DNA of 64,000 nucleotides, taken from assembly GCF_029338235.1 (NCBI RefSeq), contig NZ_CP119785.1, positions 124,001 to 188,000 on the forward strand. The letters run 5' to 3'. The stretch's first letter is position 1; every line of letters begins with the position of its first letter. This DNA is from Haloarcula rara. GTDB taxonomy: Archaea; Halobacteriota; Halobacteria; Halobacteriales; Haloarculaceae. Below the pieces are notes generated by a model, which saw only the letters and a list, made by a program, of their open reading frames with translations, was not told the origin of the DNA and made no database searches. The position numbers and the translations under genes are program-made. Shown piece after piece: positions 9,993 to 18,594 of the stretch.

Positions 9993-11647
9993 GCTTCCTC
10001 CAGTTGGTAAACGCGGGCCTCGTAGGGGCGCAGCGTCAGCGCGGCGCCGGTATCGCTCGGCGGGCCGTAGTTCGAACACAGCAGTTCCTCGGTCCGGGCG
10101 GCGTCGTCGAGCGTCACCGAGGTCTCGGTATCGTCGACGTTCAGGGCCACCAGGACGGCGTCGTCTTCGGTCTCCATCCGGTAGGCCCACACCGACTCGT
10201 GGTCCGGAAGCAGAAGGTTATACGCACCGTATACCAGGACCTCGTGGTCCCCCCGCAGCGCCACGAGGTCGCGATAGTAGTGGAGCACCGAATCCGGGTC
10301 GGCCTCGGCGGCCGCCACGTTGATGCGCTCGTAGTTGGGGTTGACCGGGAGCCACGGCTCGCCGTCGGTGAAACCGGCGTGTTCGCTGTCGTCCCACTGC
10401 ATCGGCGTCCGGGCGTTGTCCCGTGACTTGTCACGGACCGCCTGTTTGACCTCCTCGAACCCGTCTATCTCGCCCGCCTCGACGGCGGCCTCGACCTTGC
10501 CGATGGACTGGAGGTCGTCGAGTTCGTCCAGGCTCGACCACGGATAGTTCGTCATCCCCAGTTCCTGACCCTGGTAGACGTAGGGCGTCCCAGAGAGCGT
10601 AAACAGGAGCGTGCCCAGGAGTTTGGCCGACTCGCGGCGGTACTCGCCGTCGTCGCCGAAACGGGAGACGATACGGGGCTGGTCGTGGTTGGTCAGATAC
10701 AGCGAGTTCCACCCGTCGAGGTCGGTCTGCCACTTCGACATGACGGCTTTGAGGTCGGTGAGGTCCCACTCCGAGGGCGAGAGCCACTGGCCGTCGCTGT
10801 CGACGGACATATGTTCGAAGTGAAAGAGCATATCCATCGGCCCCTCGGCGCTGACGTAGTCGCTCGCGGTGTCCGGGTCGACGTTGACACACTCCCCGAC
10901 GGTCATCGCCTCGTAGTCGTCGTAGGTCGCCGCGGCCATCTCGCTCAGGTACTTGACCGCGTCGGGACCGTTGGTGAAGTGTTCGATACCGACCCAGTCT
11001 TTCTCTGGGTCCCCATCGGGCAGCCCCTCGGGTTTGGAGACCATGTTGATGACGTCCATACGGAAACCGTCGATGCCCTGCTCTAACCACCAGTTCATCA
11101 TCTCGTAGACGTCCTCGCGGACGGCCTCACTGTCCCAGTTCAGGTCCGCCTGCGTCTCGTCGAACAGGTGGAGATACTGGGCCCCGACCTCGTCGTCGTA
11201 GGACCAGGCCGAACCGCCGAAGCCGCTCGTCCAGTTGTTCGGCGGCTCCTCGCCCTCGTGCCAGAGGTAGTACTCGCGGTACCCGTCCTCGTCACGCCGG
11301 GACCGCTGGAACCACTCGTGGTCGGTCGACGTGTGGTTGACCACGAGGTCCATGATGAGCTTCATGTCCCGGGCGTGGACTTCCGACAGGAGCCGCTCCC
11401 AGTCTTCCATCGTCCCGTAGGCCTCGTGGATGGCCCGGTAGTCGCTGATGTCGTAGCCGTTGTCGTGCTGTGGCGACTCGTACACCGGATTCAGCCAGAT
11501 GACGTCGACGCCCAGCGAGGCGACGTAGTCCAGCCGGTCGATGACGCCCTGGAGGTCGCCGAGGCCATCGCCGTCGCTGTCGGCGAAACTCTTCGGATAT
11601 ATCTGGTAGACGACTGCTTCCTTCCACCAGGCTCGCTGTTCGTCCAT
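9989..11647 (-). CDS. GH13 alpha-glucosidase, tandem paralogue
   Basis: A 552-residue GH13 enzyme closely similar to its downstream neighbour: the first 110 residues match almost position by position (AWWKEAVVYQIYPKSFADSD; VVNHTSTDHEWFQRSRR). Catalytic residues are Asp198 (GFRMDVINM), Glu252 (TVGECVNV) and Asp322 (NHDQPR). This is a local gene duplication followed by divergence, mainly in loops after the nucleophile and in the C-terminal domain. It is the first gene of a two-gene operon with a 4-nt overlap. Different loops around the -1/+1 sites suggest the two copies split substrate range. No export signal is visible. Confidence 0.9.
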   Translation of the reverse strand: MDEQRAWWKEAVVYQIYPKSFADSDGDGLGDLQGVIDRLDYVASLGVDVIWLNPVYESPQHDNGYDISDYRAIHEAYGTMEDWERLLSEVHARDMKLIMDLVVNHTSTDHEWFQRSRRDEDGYREYYLWHEGEEPPNNWTSGFGGSAWSYDDEVGAQYLHLFDETQADLNWDSEAVREDVYEMMNWWLEQGIDGFRMDVINMVSKPEGLPDGDPEKDWVGIEHFTNGPDAVKYLSEMAAATYDDYEAMTVGECVNVDPDTASDYVSAEGPMDMLFHFEHMSVDSDGQWLSPSEWDLTDLKAVMSKWQTDLDGWNSLYLTNHDQPRIVSRFGDDGEYRRESAKLLGTLLFTLSGTPYVYQGQELGMTNYPWSSLDELDDLQSIGKVEAAVEAGEIDGFEEVKQAVRDKSRDNARTPMQWDDSEHAGFTDGEPWLPVNPNYERINVAAAEADPDSVLHYYRDLVALRGDHEVLVYGAYNLLLPDHESVWAYRMETEDDAVLVALNVDDTETSVTLDDAARTEELLCSNYGPPSDTGAALTLRPYEARVYQLEEA

Positions 11648-11739
11648 GTACGTACTGCTACTGCGAAGCCGAACTTAAAACTAGTTCAAGACTAACAATG
11701 GGTGTTGTAAATAATCTGGACCGCGGGAGCCGACACCGG

Positions 11740-12864
11740 TTACCGCTCGAGGACGGTATGCCGCTCGACGGCGGTGTCGTAACCGACGGCCTCGACCCGC
11801 TCGGTCGGCCACTCGCCCGTTGCAGAGAGCAGTTCGATGCCGTCGGTCGTGACTAGATAGGTGTCCTCGCTCTTGGCACCCTGGACGGTCGGATTCCAGG
11901 CGTACCCCTGCGGGAGCACGACGCGCTCGTCGCTCTCTGGTGTCGCAATCCACTCCCGGCCCGCGTAGCCCGCCGCGCCGCCCTGGTGGTGGTTGCGCCA
12001 CTCACCGTCCCAGCTGACGGCGTCGTAGGCCCGCTGGATGGCCCCGAACACGTCGCCGGCGGTGCCCCCGCCGCGGCCGACGGCCCGCGTCGCGGCCAGT
12101 GCGGTGGCTTCGACCCGCATCGCCGCCTCAGTCCGCTCGCGGAGCCAGTCGGGGGCGTCGAACGCTATCGTCCGGGTACAGCTGGTGTAGAGGCCGTCGC
12201 GCTCGGCGGTCACCGAGAGGAGCGCGTAGTCGCCCAGCGGCTCGCGTTTCGGCGTGTAGTGACGGTACCGCTGGGCTCGCTCAGCTCCGCCGACGAGGGC
12301 AACCGGCGAGTCGATGCCGGCCCCCGCGAGTTCCGCCCGGAGTGCCGACGCGACGACCCGTTCGGTAGCCGACCGATCGGCCCGCCGGGCGACCGTCTCG
12401 ACCGCGGCCGCGACCTCGGCACTCAGCTCCCGGTAGCGCTCCTGCTGGCGCTCGGTCAAGGGCTGTCGGAGCGCCCACACGTCCAGAGTCTCGAAGCCCG
12501 GTACGTCGAAGTCAGCGGCGGCCGGCGAGGGGCTCGCGTCGGTGACGGCCGAGGGAAGGTCGCCATCGTACCAGGTGTAGGTCTCGACATCGACGCAGTC
12601 GGCGAGTTCCTCCTCGCGGAGCCGCTGCCCTTCGATACTGTCCGTGACGACCGTGACCCCCTCGCCGTCGTAGCCCGCCGCCGCGACGCCGACGTCTCCT
12701 CCCCGGTCGACGACGTTGTCGGCCGGGCGGCCGGCACTGTCGTCGGGGCCGCCCGCACAGTCAACCCCGCCGGTCAACCAGGCGAAGTTGTTCGGTCGCG
12801 CGAACCAGACGGCGGCGAGGCCACGGCGCTCCAGAAACGCGTCGAGTCGGGCGGTGAGTGTCAT
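11740..12864 (-). CDS. M24 (creatinase/aminopeptidase P fold) protein lacking most metal ligands
   Basis: A 374-residue protein with an N-terminal creatinase-like domain (residues 1-150, VWFARPNNFAWLTGG) and a C-terminal pita-bread domain. Active peptidases of family M24 use five metal ligands (Asp, Asp, His, Glu, Glu). Here the first two Asp positions appear as other residues before the conserved TRT (GLYTSCTRT), the His survives in HHQGGAAGY, the first Glu is replaced (AWNPTVQG) and only the last Glu remains (KSEDTYLVT). So it is probably not a metallopeptidase; a creatinase-type hydrolase or a binding role is possible. It lies between the glucosidase operon and a dehydrogenase gene in the sugar island, same strand. 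Confidence 0.75.
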   Translation of the reverse strand: MTLTARLDAFLERRGLAAVWFARPNNFAWLTGGVDCAGGPDDSAGRPADNVVDRGGDVGVAAAGYDGEGVTVVTDSIEGQRLREEELADCVDVETYTWYDGDLPSAVTDASPSPAAADFDVPGFETLDVWALRQPLTERQQERYRELSAEVAAAVETVARRADRSATERVVASALRAELAGAGIDSPVALVGGAERAQRYRHYTPKREPLGDYALLSVTAERDGLYTSCTRTIAFDAPDWLRERTEAAMRVEATALAATRAVGRGGGTAGDVFGAIQRAYDAVSWDGEWRNHHQGGAAGYAGREWIATPESDERVVLPQGYAWNPTVQGAKSEDTYLVTTDGIELLSATGEWPTERVEAVGYDTAVERHTVLER

Positions 12865-12926
12865 ACCGGCCCAACGGGCGGCCGCCGATTAAAACCGCGC
12901 GGTGCGGACGGCGCGGGCCGACCGGT

Positions 12927-14090
12927 TCAGCGCACCGACACCCGCTCGCCGCGCTCGTCGCTGCGCTCGACGGCGTCGAGCACCCGCTGGACCGCCAGTC
13001 CGTCAGCGAAGCTCGGCTCGTAGGCCCCGCCCTCGGCGACCGCCGAGAGGAACTCGTAGTTCTCGTGGACGAAGGTGTGCTCCCAGCCGATGACGTGGCC
13101 CGGGGGCCACCAGTGGTCGACGTAGGGGTCGTCGGCGTCGGTGACCAGAATCGTCTCGTACCCCCGCGAGTCCTCGCGGAGCAGTTCCAGTTCGTTCAGT
13201 CGCTCCAGCGAGAACCGCAGGCTCCCCTTCGAGCCCTCAATCTCGATGGTGTGGTCGTTCTTGCGGCCGTTGGCGAACCGGGAGGCCTCCAGCGTGCCCA
13301 TCACGCCGTTCTCGAAGTCGACCTGTGCGCTGTAGGCGTCGTCGACGGTGACGGGGCGAGTCTCCTCCTCGCTCTCGGCGGCTTCGCCGCCTTCGTTTTC
13401 CCGAGACTCCTCCGGAGTCTCGCTACCCTCTACTGGCCGCTCATCGACGAACGTCCGGAGGTGGCCGGACACCTCGGCGATGTCGCCAACGAGGAACCGC
13501 GCGAGGTCGATAGTGTGGGCGCCGAGGTCGCCAAGCGCTCCGCTGCCGGCCATCTCGGCGTCGTTACGCCACGACCACGGCGCTTCGGGGTCGACGAGCC
13601 AGTCCTGGAGGTAGCGCCCGCGGAAGTGGTGTAGCTCCCCGAGTTCGCCCGCCTCGATGAGGTTCTTCGCGTACTGGATGGCCGGGACGAACCGGTAGTT
13701 GAACGCGACGCCCGCGGGGACGGACGCGTCGCTGGCCGCGTCGGCCATCGCCTGGGCGTCGTCGAGTGTCGGCGCGAGCGGTTTCTCGCAGAACGTCGGC
13801 GTGCCGGCTTCGAGCGCCGCAATAGAGGGCTCGGCGTGGACGTGGTTCGGCCCGAGGTTGTAGAAGACGTCCACCTCGTCGACGACGTCGCGCCAGTCGG
13901 TCGCGGTGCGAGCAAAGCCCAGCCGGTCGGCCGCATCGGCCAGCGCGTCCTCGTCCCGACCGACGACGACCTCGCGGTTCACTTCGGGTGCGTCCTCGAA
14001 GAACATCGGGAGCCGCGCGAAGGCGTTCGCGTGGGCTTTGCCCATGAAGCGATACCCCAAGACGCCGATGTCGAGTGGTGTGTCTGTCAT
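12927..14090 (-). CDS. Gfo/Idh/MocA-family sugar or polyol dehydrogenase
   Basis: A 387-residue NAD(P)-dependent oxidoreductase. The N-terminal Rossmann fold begins IGVLGYRFMGKAHANAF; the catalytic lysine lies in the FCEKPLAP motif near residue 98, and GDLGAHTIDLARFLVG supplies the usual active-site Asp/His pair. An acidic low-complexity insert (about residues 220-245, rich in Glu and Ser) is a halophilic loop expansion. Its stop lies 3 nt after the start side of the isomerase-like gene's end (14094/14090 spacing), so the two are cotranscribed. In this family plus TIM-barrel partner pairs commonly oxidise a sugar and then isomerise or cleave the keto product; that is inference here. Confidence 0.88.
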   Translation of the reverse strand: MTDTPLDIGVLGYRFMGKAHANAFARLPMFFEDAPEVNREVVVGRDEDALADAADRLGFARTATDWRDVVDEVDVFYNLGPNHVHAEPSIAALEAGTPTFCEKPLAPTLDDAQAMADAASDASVPAGVAFNYRFVPAIQYAKNLIEAGELGELHHFRGRYLQDWLVDPEAPWSWRNDAEMAGSGALGDLGAHTIDLARFLVGDIAEVSGHLRTFVDERPVEGSETPEESRENEGGEAAESEEETRPVTVDDAYSAQVDFENGVMGTLEASRFANGRKNDHTIEIEGSKGSLRFSLERLNELELLREDSRGYETILVTDADDPYVDHWWPPGHVIGWEHTFVHENYEFLSAVAEGGAYEPSFADGLAVQRVLDAVERSDERGERVSVR

Positions 14091-14093
14091 GGA

Positions 14094-15062
14094 TTACTCC
14101 GCCCAGTAGGCGTCACCCGGCTCCGTCTCGAAGACGGCGCGGTCCAGGACGTCCACGGCCTTCTCCAGGCCCTCGCGGGCGCTGGTCAGGGAGTCCTCGT
14201 GCTCGATGGAGAGGGCGCCGTCGTAGCCGACCATCCGCAGGGTGGAGACGACGTCCTTCCAGTGGCCCTCGCCGTGGCCGTAGCCGATGGAGCGAAAGAG
14301 CCACGACCGGTCGGGCTCGTGGGTGTAGGGCGTCGTATCGAGGACGCCCTTCTCGCGGGCCCGGTCCTCGTACACCTTGGTGTCCTTGGCGTGGAAGTGG
14401 TGGATGGCACCGTGTTCGCCGAGCAGCCTGATGGCCGCGGTCACGTCGATGCCCTGCCAGTACAGGTGGGAGGGGTCGAAGTTCGCGCCGACGTACTCGT
14501 TGGTGGCGTCGCGCAGTTCCAGCATCCCGTGGGGCTCGTAGACGAGCATGTTCGGGTGCATCTCGATGGCTACGTCGACGCCGTGGTCGGCGGCGTGCTC
14601 GGCCAGCTCGCGCCAGTACTCGGTGGCGACCTCCCACTGATACTCGTGGGCGTCGGCGTGTTCCTGGGGCCAGGGCGCGGTGACCCAGTTGGGCACCTCG
14701 TCGTTCGGACCGCCGGCGGGCAGCCCCGAGAAGCACGTGACGGTGTTCACGTCCAGCTGGTCGGCCAGCGTGATGGCCTCCCGAAGCTCGGTGTCGGCCG
14801 TCTCTGCCCGTTCGTCGTCGGGGTGGAGCGGGTTGTTGTGCGTCGCGAGCGCGCTCACTCGCAGGTTGTACTCGTCGAGCAGGTCGTGCAGCTCCGCCTG
14901 TGCGGCCTCGTCGTCGAGCAGTTCCCCGCGGTCGAGGTGGTCCGACCCCGGGTAGCCGCCACAGCCGATTTCGACAGCGTCGACGCCGATGCCGTCGAGG
15001 TACGAGAGTGTGTCCTCGAGGGACTGGTCACCGAGGGGGACTGTCAGCACACCGATATCCAT
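14094..15062 (-). CDS. Sugar phosphate isomerase/epimerase-family TIM-barrel protein
   Basis: A 322-residue AP-endonuclease-2-like TIM barrel, related to inosose dehydratase, hydroxypyruvate isomerase and 3-keto-glycoside lyases. It opens MDIGVLTVPLGDQSLEDTL and shows probable metal ligands Glu in VAIEMHPN, Asp in GANFDPSHLYW, His in HHFHAKDTK and Glu in LSIEHED. It is the first gene of the operon with the downstream dehydrogenase. The ATG at 15062 starts at the first beta strand; the open frame continues upstream across the divergent gene but that part is antisense to it and not real. Substrate unknown; sugar context is clear. Confidence 0.87.
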   Translation of the reverse strand: MDIGVLTVPLGDQSLEDTLSYLDGIGVDAVEIGCGGYPGSDHLDRGELLDDEAAQAELHDLLDEYNLRVSALATHNNPLHPDDERAETADTELREAITLADQLDVNTVTCFSGLPAGGPNDEVPNWVTAPWPQEHADAHEYQWEVATEYWRELAEHAADHGVDVAIEMHPNMLVYEPHGMLELRDATNEYVGANFDPSHLYWQGIDVTAAIRLLGEHGAIHHFHAKDTKVYEDRAREKGVLDTTPYTHEPDRSWLFRSIGYGHGEGHWKDVVSTLRMVGYDGALSIEHEDSLTSAREGLEKAVDVLDRAVFETEPGDAYWAE

Positions 15063-15224
15063 ACACGGAGGTACAACAGGTGCTGTGATAAATTTCCGGG
15101 CGGGGGCAGGGACCGCCGCCTGCTGACGGGTGTAACGGGTGGTCGACAGCTCGGAATTCGGGCGAATCACGGCTACAGGTCGCATTCCTCTAGGTTTTTG
15201 TGATGGGGCAAGCAAGCCACTCGC
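15063..15224. promoter_or_regulatory. Divergent promoter region between isomerase-like gene and gluconate dehydratase-like gene
   Basis: This 162-nt gap must drive both divergent genes. On the plus strand CTAGGTTTTTGTGAT (about 15191-15205) lies 20-34 bp before the ATG at 15225. On the minus strand AAATTTATCAC (15081-15091, read in reverse) lies about 20-30 bp before the ATG at 15062. Both spacings suit haloarchaeal leaderless promoters. No clear palindrome was found. Confidence 0.45.
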
Positions 15225-16475
15225 ATGGGAAAAGCGAACGATATCGACTACGCCGACCTTCACGACCCCAACGCGGAGTACACGATGCGCGAGCTGTCCG
15301 CGGAGACGATGGGGGTCACGGCAAAGCGAGGCGGCGGTCGGGACGTGGAGATAACCGACGTCCAGACGACGATGGTCGACGGGAACTTCCCGTGGACGCT
15401 GGTCCGCATCTACACCGACGCCGGTATCGTCGGCACCGGCGAGGCCTACTGGGGCGCGGGCGTCCCCGAACTCATCGAGCGGATGAAGCCCTTCGTCATC
15501 GGCGAGAACCCACTCGATATCGACCGGCTCTACGAACACCTCGTCCAGAAGATGTCGGGCGAGGGGAGCGTCGAGGGCGTCACTGTCACCGCCATCTCGG
15601 GTATCGAAATCGCGCTGCACGACCTCGCCGGCAAGATTCTGGAGGTGCCCGCCTACCAGCTGCTGGGCGGGAAGTACCGCGACGAGATGCGGGTCTACTG
15701 TGACTGTCACACCGAGGAGGAGGCCGATCCCGACGCCTGTGCTGCCGAAGCCCGTCGGGTCGTCGACGAACTGGGCTACGACGCGCTGAAGTTCGACCTC
15801 GACGTCCCGAGCGGACTGGAGAAAGACCGCGCGAACCGCCACCTCCGCCCGGGCGAGATCCGCCACAAGGCCGAAATCGTCGAGAAAGTCACCGAGGAAG
15901 TCAAAGACGAGGCCGACGTGGCCTTCGACTGCCACTGGACCTTCTCCGGTGGCTCCGCGAAGCGACTGGCCGAGGCCATCGAGGACTACGACGTCTGGTG
16001 GCTGGAAGACCCCGTCCCGCCGGAGAACCTCGAGGTCCAGGAGGAAGTCACCAAGTCCACGACGACGCCTATCACGGTGGGCGAGAACCGCTACCGCGTG
16101 ACCGAAGAGCGCCGACTCATCGAGAACCAGGCCGTCGACATGGTCGCGCCCGACCTCCCGAAGGTCGGCGGGATGCGCGAGACTCGCAAAATCGCCGACG
16201 TGGCGAACCAGTACTACGTCCCGGTCGCGATGCACAACGTCGCCTCGCCGGTCGCGACGATGGCCAGCGCACAGGTCGGCGCCGCCGTGCCGAACTCCGT
16301 GGCCGTCGAGTACCACTCCTACGAACTGGGCTGGTGGTCGGACCTGGTCGAGGAGACCGTGATCGAGGACGGCTACATCGAGATTCCCGAGGAACCGGGC
16401 CTGGGCGTCACCCTCGATATGGACGCCGTCGAAGAACACATGGTCGACGGGGATACCCTCTTCGACGAAGACTGA
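15225..16475 (+). CDS. gnaD: D-gluconate dehydratase-like enolase-superfamily enzyme
   Basis: A 416-residue mandelate racemase/muconate lactonizing family protein. Metal ligands are Asp235 (FDCHWTF), Glu261 (WWLEDPVPPENL) and Glu287 (VGENRYRV); His337 (MHNVASP) is the likely base. The N-terminal stretch NAEYTMRELSAETMGV and overall length match the haloarchaeal gluconate dehydratases of the semiphosphorylative Entner-Doudoroff pathway, which convert gluconate to 2-keto-3-deoxygluconate. A KDG kinase is encoded at 39132-40091. A galactonate or other sugar-acid dehydratase specificity is possible, because it neighbours the oxidoreductase/isomerase operon rather than glucose dehydrogenase. Family assignment is firm; substrate is moderately sure. 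Confidence 0.75.
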   Translation: MGKANDIDYADLHDPNAEYTMRELSAETMGVTAKRGGGRDVEITDVQTTMVDGNFPWTLVRIYTDAGIVGTGEAYWGAGVPELIERMKPFVIGENPLDIDRLYEHLVQKMSGEGSVEGVTVTAISGIEIALHDLAGKILEVPAYQLLGGKYRDEMRVYCDCHTEEEADPDACAAEARRVVDELGYDALKFDLDVPSGLEKDRANRHLRPGEIRHKAEIVEKVTEEVKDEADVAFDCHWTFSGGSAKRLAEAIEDYDVWWLEDPVPPENLEVQEEVTKSTTTPITVGENRYRVTEERRLIENQAVDMVAPDLPKVGGMRETRKIADVANQYYVPVAMHNVASPVATMASAQVGAAVPNSVAVEYHSYELGWWSDLVEETVIEDGYIEIPEEPGLGVTLDMDAVEEHMVDGDTLFDED

Positions 16476-16542
16476 ACGGTCCAGATCCGGTCAGTCAGCG
16501 CCCCGGAAATCCCTGTTACTGCCGTGCTACGTTGTCCTCTCG

Positions 16543-16556
16543 CGCTCAGTTGAGCG
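16543..16556. terminator. Hairpin between gluconate dehydratase-like gene and hemAT
   Basis: CGCTCA and TGAGCG form a perfect 6-bp inverted repeat with a 2-nt centre, 67 nt after the dehydratase stop and 60 nt before hemAT. A TATA-like TTATAAT (about 16585-16591) follows, so this could end the first message or be an operator for the second. Confidence 0.35.
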
Positions 16557-16615
16557 TATCACATACGATAACCAACCAGTTATCTTCTTATAATATGATA
16601 GTTGAGGGTTAAGAG

Positions 16616-18196
16616 ATGTCTCACCCCTCGCAAGCGCCTGGCGGCCAACTACGCATTACTGCGACGGAGCGGGCCACTGTCGATGGCTCGTCGCTCACGG
16701 AGCGTATCGGTCTCGACCGTCAGGAGATTCAGTGGCGAAAGGATTTCACCGGGTTCGACGGGCGTGACACCGCTCGGTTGACCGACCTTGAGGGACAGAT
16801 TACGGCCCGGAAAGCGGGAATCGTCGACGAGTTCTACGACCACCTCGAAACGTTCGACGAGACCGTCGAGATATTCGGCCGCTCCTCGAAGTCCGTCGAC
16901 CAGCTCAAACAATCTCAGGCGAGGTATCTGGCCGACCTCGTCGGCGGGGACTACGACAAGCAGTACTTCGAGAACCGGGCCAGAATCGGGAAGATACACG
17001 ACATGCTCGAACTGGGTCCGAAGATCTATCTCGGAGCGTACAGCATCTACTTCGAGCATTTCCTCACAGCTATCACCGATAATTTACTCGACGAGGTCGA
17101 CGCAGACGAGGCGGTCCTCGATGAGTTCGCCGAGAGGGCGCTGTCCGTGTTCAAACTCATCAACCTGGACCAGCAGGTCGCGATGGACACGTACATCGAC
17201 TCCTACAGCCAGCGACTGGAGGACGCCATCGAGAAACAGGAACAGCTCATGGCACAGGTCCAGCAGGGGCTCCAGGAGCCCGTCGAGGAACTGAGCGACT
17301 CCGCGAGCGACGTCGACCAGACCAGCCAGCGGATGAGTGCCCAGGCGGACGAACAGGCGTCGTCCATGGGCGAGGTCGCCGGCGAGGTGGCCGATATGAG
17401 TGCGACGATAGAGGAGATCGCCTCGACGGCCGAGGAGGTGGCCAGCACGAGCACTACGGCCGAGGACCTCGCGGCCGACGGTCAGGAGGCCGCCGAGGAG
17501 GCCGCGGACGTGATGAGCGAGGTGGACCACGCCGTCGACGACGCATCGGAGAGTATCGGCGGCCTACAGGAGAAGGCCGACGACATCGGGGATATCGTGG
17601 ATATCATCGACAGAATAGCCGACCAGACGAACATCCTCGCACTCAACGCATCCATCGAGGCGGCCCGAGCGGGTGAAGCGGGAGACGGCTTTGCCGTCGT
17701 CGCCGACGAGATAAAGTCACTCGCCGGCGATTCACAGTCACACGCGAACCGTATCGAGGCGACTATCGCCGAGATGCAGGCGGAGACGACGGAGACGGTT
17801 TCTGACCTCCAGACGGTGACAGACCGGGTCGACGAGGGCGTCGAGGAGGTCCAGACCGCGATGACCAAACTCGAGCACATCGTCTCGGCTATCAACGAGA
17901 CCGCCCAGGGCATCAAAGAGGTCTCGAGCGCGACCGACGACCAGGCTGCCTCGACCGAAGAGGTCGCGAGCATGGTCGACGAGGTGACCAAGAGCCTCGA
18001 CGAGATGGCCACCGACATCGAGTCCCTGGCCGAGACCAACGAGCGACAGACAGCGAAGGTCGAGTCGATCGCCGCGACGGCCAGGCAGCTCGACACCGAC
18101 GAGGCGTCGACCGGGGGAAGCGCCAACCCTACCGGACAGCCCGGTACCGACGGCGCAGCGAGCGGGCCGGACCGCCTGGAGCCAGATGACTTCTGA
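16616..18196 (+). CDS. hemAT: HemAT-type globin-coupled methyl-accepting chemotaxis transducer
   Basis: A 526-residue soluble transducer. Residues about 35-190 are a globin-coupled sensor domain with likely proximal haem ligand His128 (IGKIHDML). Residues about 215-500 are a coiled-coil signalling domain with the conserved hairpin tip near residues 334-369 ([20 protein letters not shown]). No transmembrane segment is present, as in known HemAT proteins, which bind oxygen and signal to CheA for aerotaxis. A TATA-like TTATAAT lies about 27 bp before the ATG. The last codons overlap the start of the next gene, which may therefore be translated from the same message. Confidence 0.92.
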   Translation: MSHPSQAPGGQLRITATERATVDGSSLTERIGLDRQEIQWRKDFTGFDGRDTARLTDLEGQITARKAGIVDEFYDHLETFDETVEIFGRSSKSVDQLKQSQARYLADLVGGDYDKQYFENRARIGKIHDMLELGPKIYLGAYSIYFEHFLTAITDNLLDEVDADEAVLDEFAERALSVFKLINLDQQVAMDTYIDSYSQRLEDAIEKQEQLMAQVQQGLQEPVEELSDSASDVDQTSQRMSAQADEQASSMGEVAGEVADMSATIEEIASTAEEVASTSTTAEDLAADGQEAAEEAADVMSEVDHAVDDASESIGGLQEKADDIGDIVDIIDRIADQTNILALNASIEAARAGEAGDGFAVVADEIKSLAGDSQSHANRIEATIAEMQAETTETVSDLQTVTDRVDEGVEEVQTAMTKLEHIVSAINETAQGIKEVSSATDDQAASTEEVASMVDEVTKSLDEMATDIESLAETNERQTAKVESIAATARQLDTDEASTGGSANPTGQPGTDGAASGPDRLEPDDF

Positions 18197-18449
18197 CTCG
18201 ACGGAGGCCTGCCTCCGGGAGCAGTTCGCGACCACGTTCGGACAGGCTACGTTCCCCCTCCGGGATCCGTTCGAACTGCTGCCGCTGCTACCCGACGGGC
18301 CGGCGACCGAGTTCGAGGCCGGCTCCGTCGTCGTTCCCGCTATCGACCTCGGGATGGTCTACGGGACATACCAGACCTATCCGTACGACTCGGTGGACGC
18401 GCTCGTGGACGACCTGATACACGGACTCAAGCAGGAAGGGGTTCTGTAA
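18186..18449 (+). CDS. MTH865-like small protein
   Basis: An 87-residue protein whose ATG lies 11 nt inside the end of hemAT, in another frame, so translational coupling is likely. Its sequence, [20 protein letters not shown] followed by [10 protein letters not shown], an [10 protein letters not shown] strand and a C-terminal [13 protein letters not shown] helix, resembles the MTH865 family, small helical archaeal proteins of unknown role. Coupling to an oxygen transducer suggests a function tied to aerotaxis or redox sensing, which is inference. A run ending GLKQEGVL closes the protein at normal family length. Confidence 0.75.
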   Translation: MTSDSTEACLREQFATTFGQATFPLRDPFELLPLLPDGPATEFEAGSVVVPAIDLGMVYGTYQTYPYDSVDALVDDLIHGLKQEGVL

Positions 18450-18556
18450 CGCCGGGCTCGACAGTCGTGATGGCGATCTAGGCCGCTATTTTACTGGTTT
18501 ACAACTCCCGTTGTGGTTCTTTGAAAACCTCTTTACCGCAGTGTGCCCTGGTAGCT

Positions 18557-18592
18557 GGTATACGAGGGACCGGAGAGTCCGGTCAAGATACC
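18557..18592 (+). promoter_or_regulatory. Nested hairpin directly upstream of the GH13 start codon
   Basis: GACCGGA and TCCGGTC (18568-18584) form a perfect 7-bp stem with a 3-nt loop. An outer GGTAT (18557-18561) pairs with ATACC (18588-18592). The structure ends 2 nt before the ATG at 18595. A TATA-like TATTTTAC near 18486 would place it in a leader of about 80 nt. It could control ribosome access or be a protein-binding operator. Confidence 0.5.
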
Positions 18593-18594
18593 GT

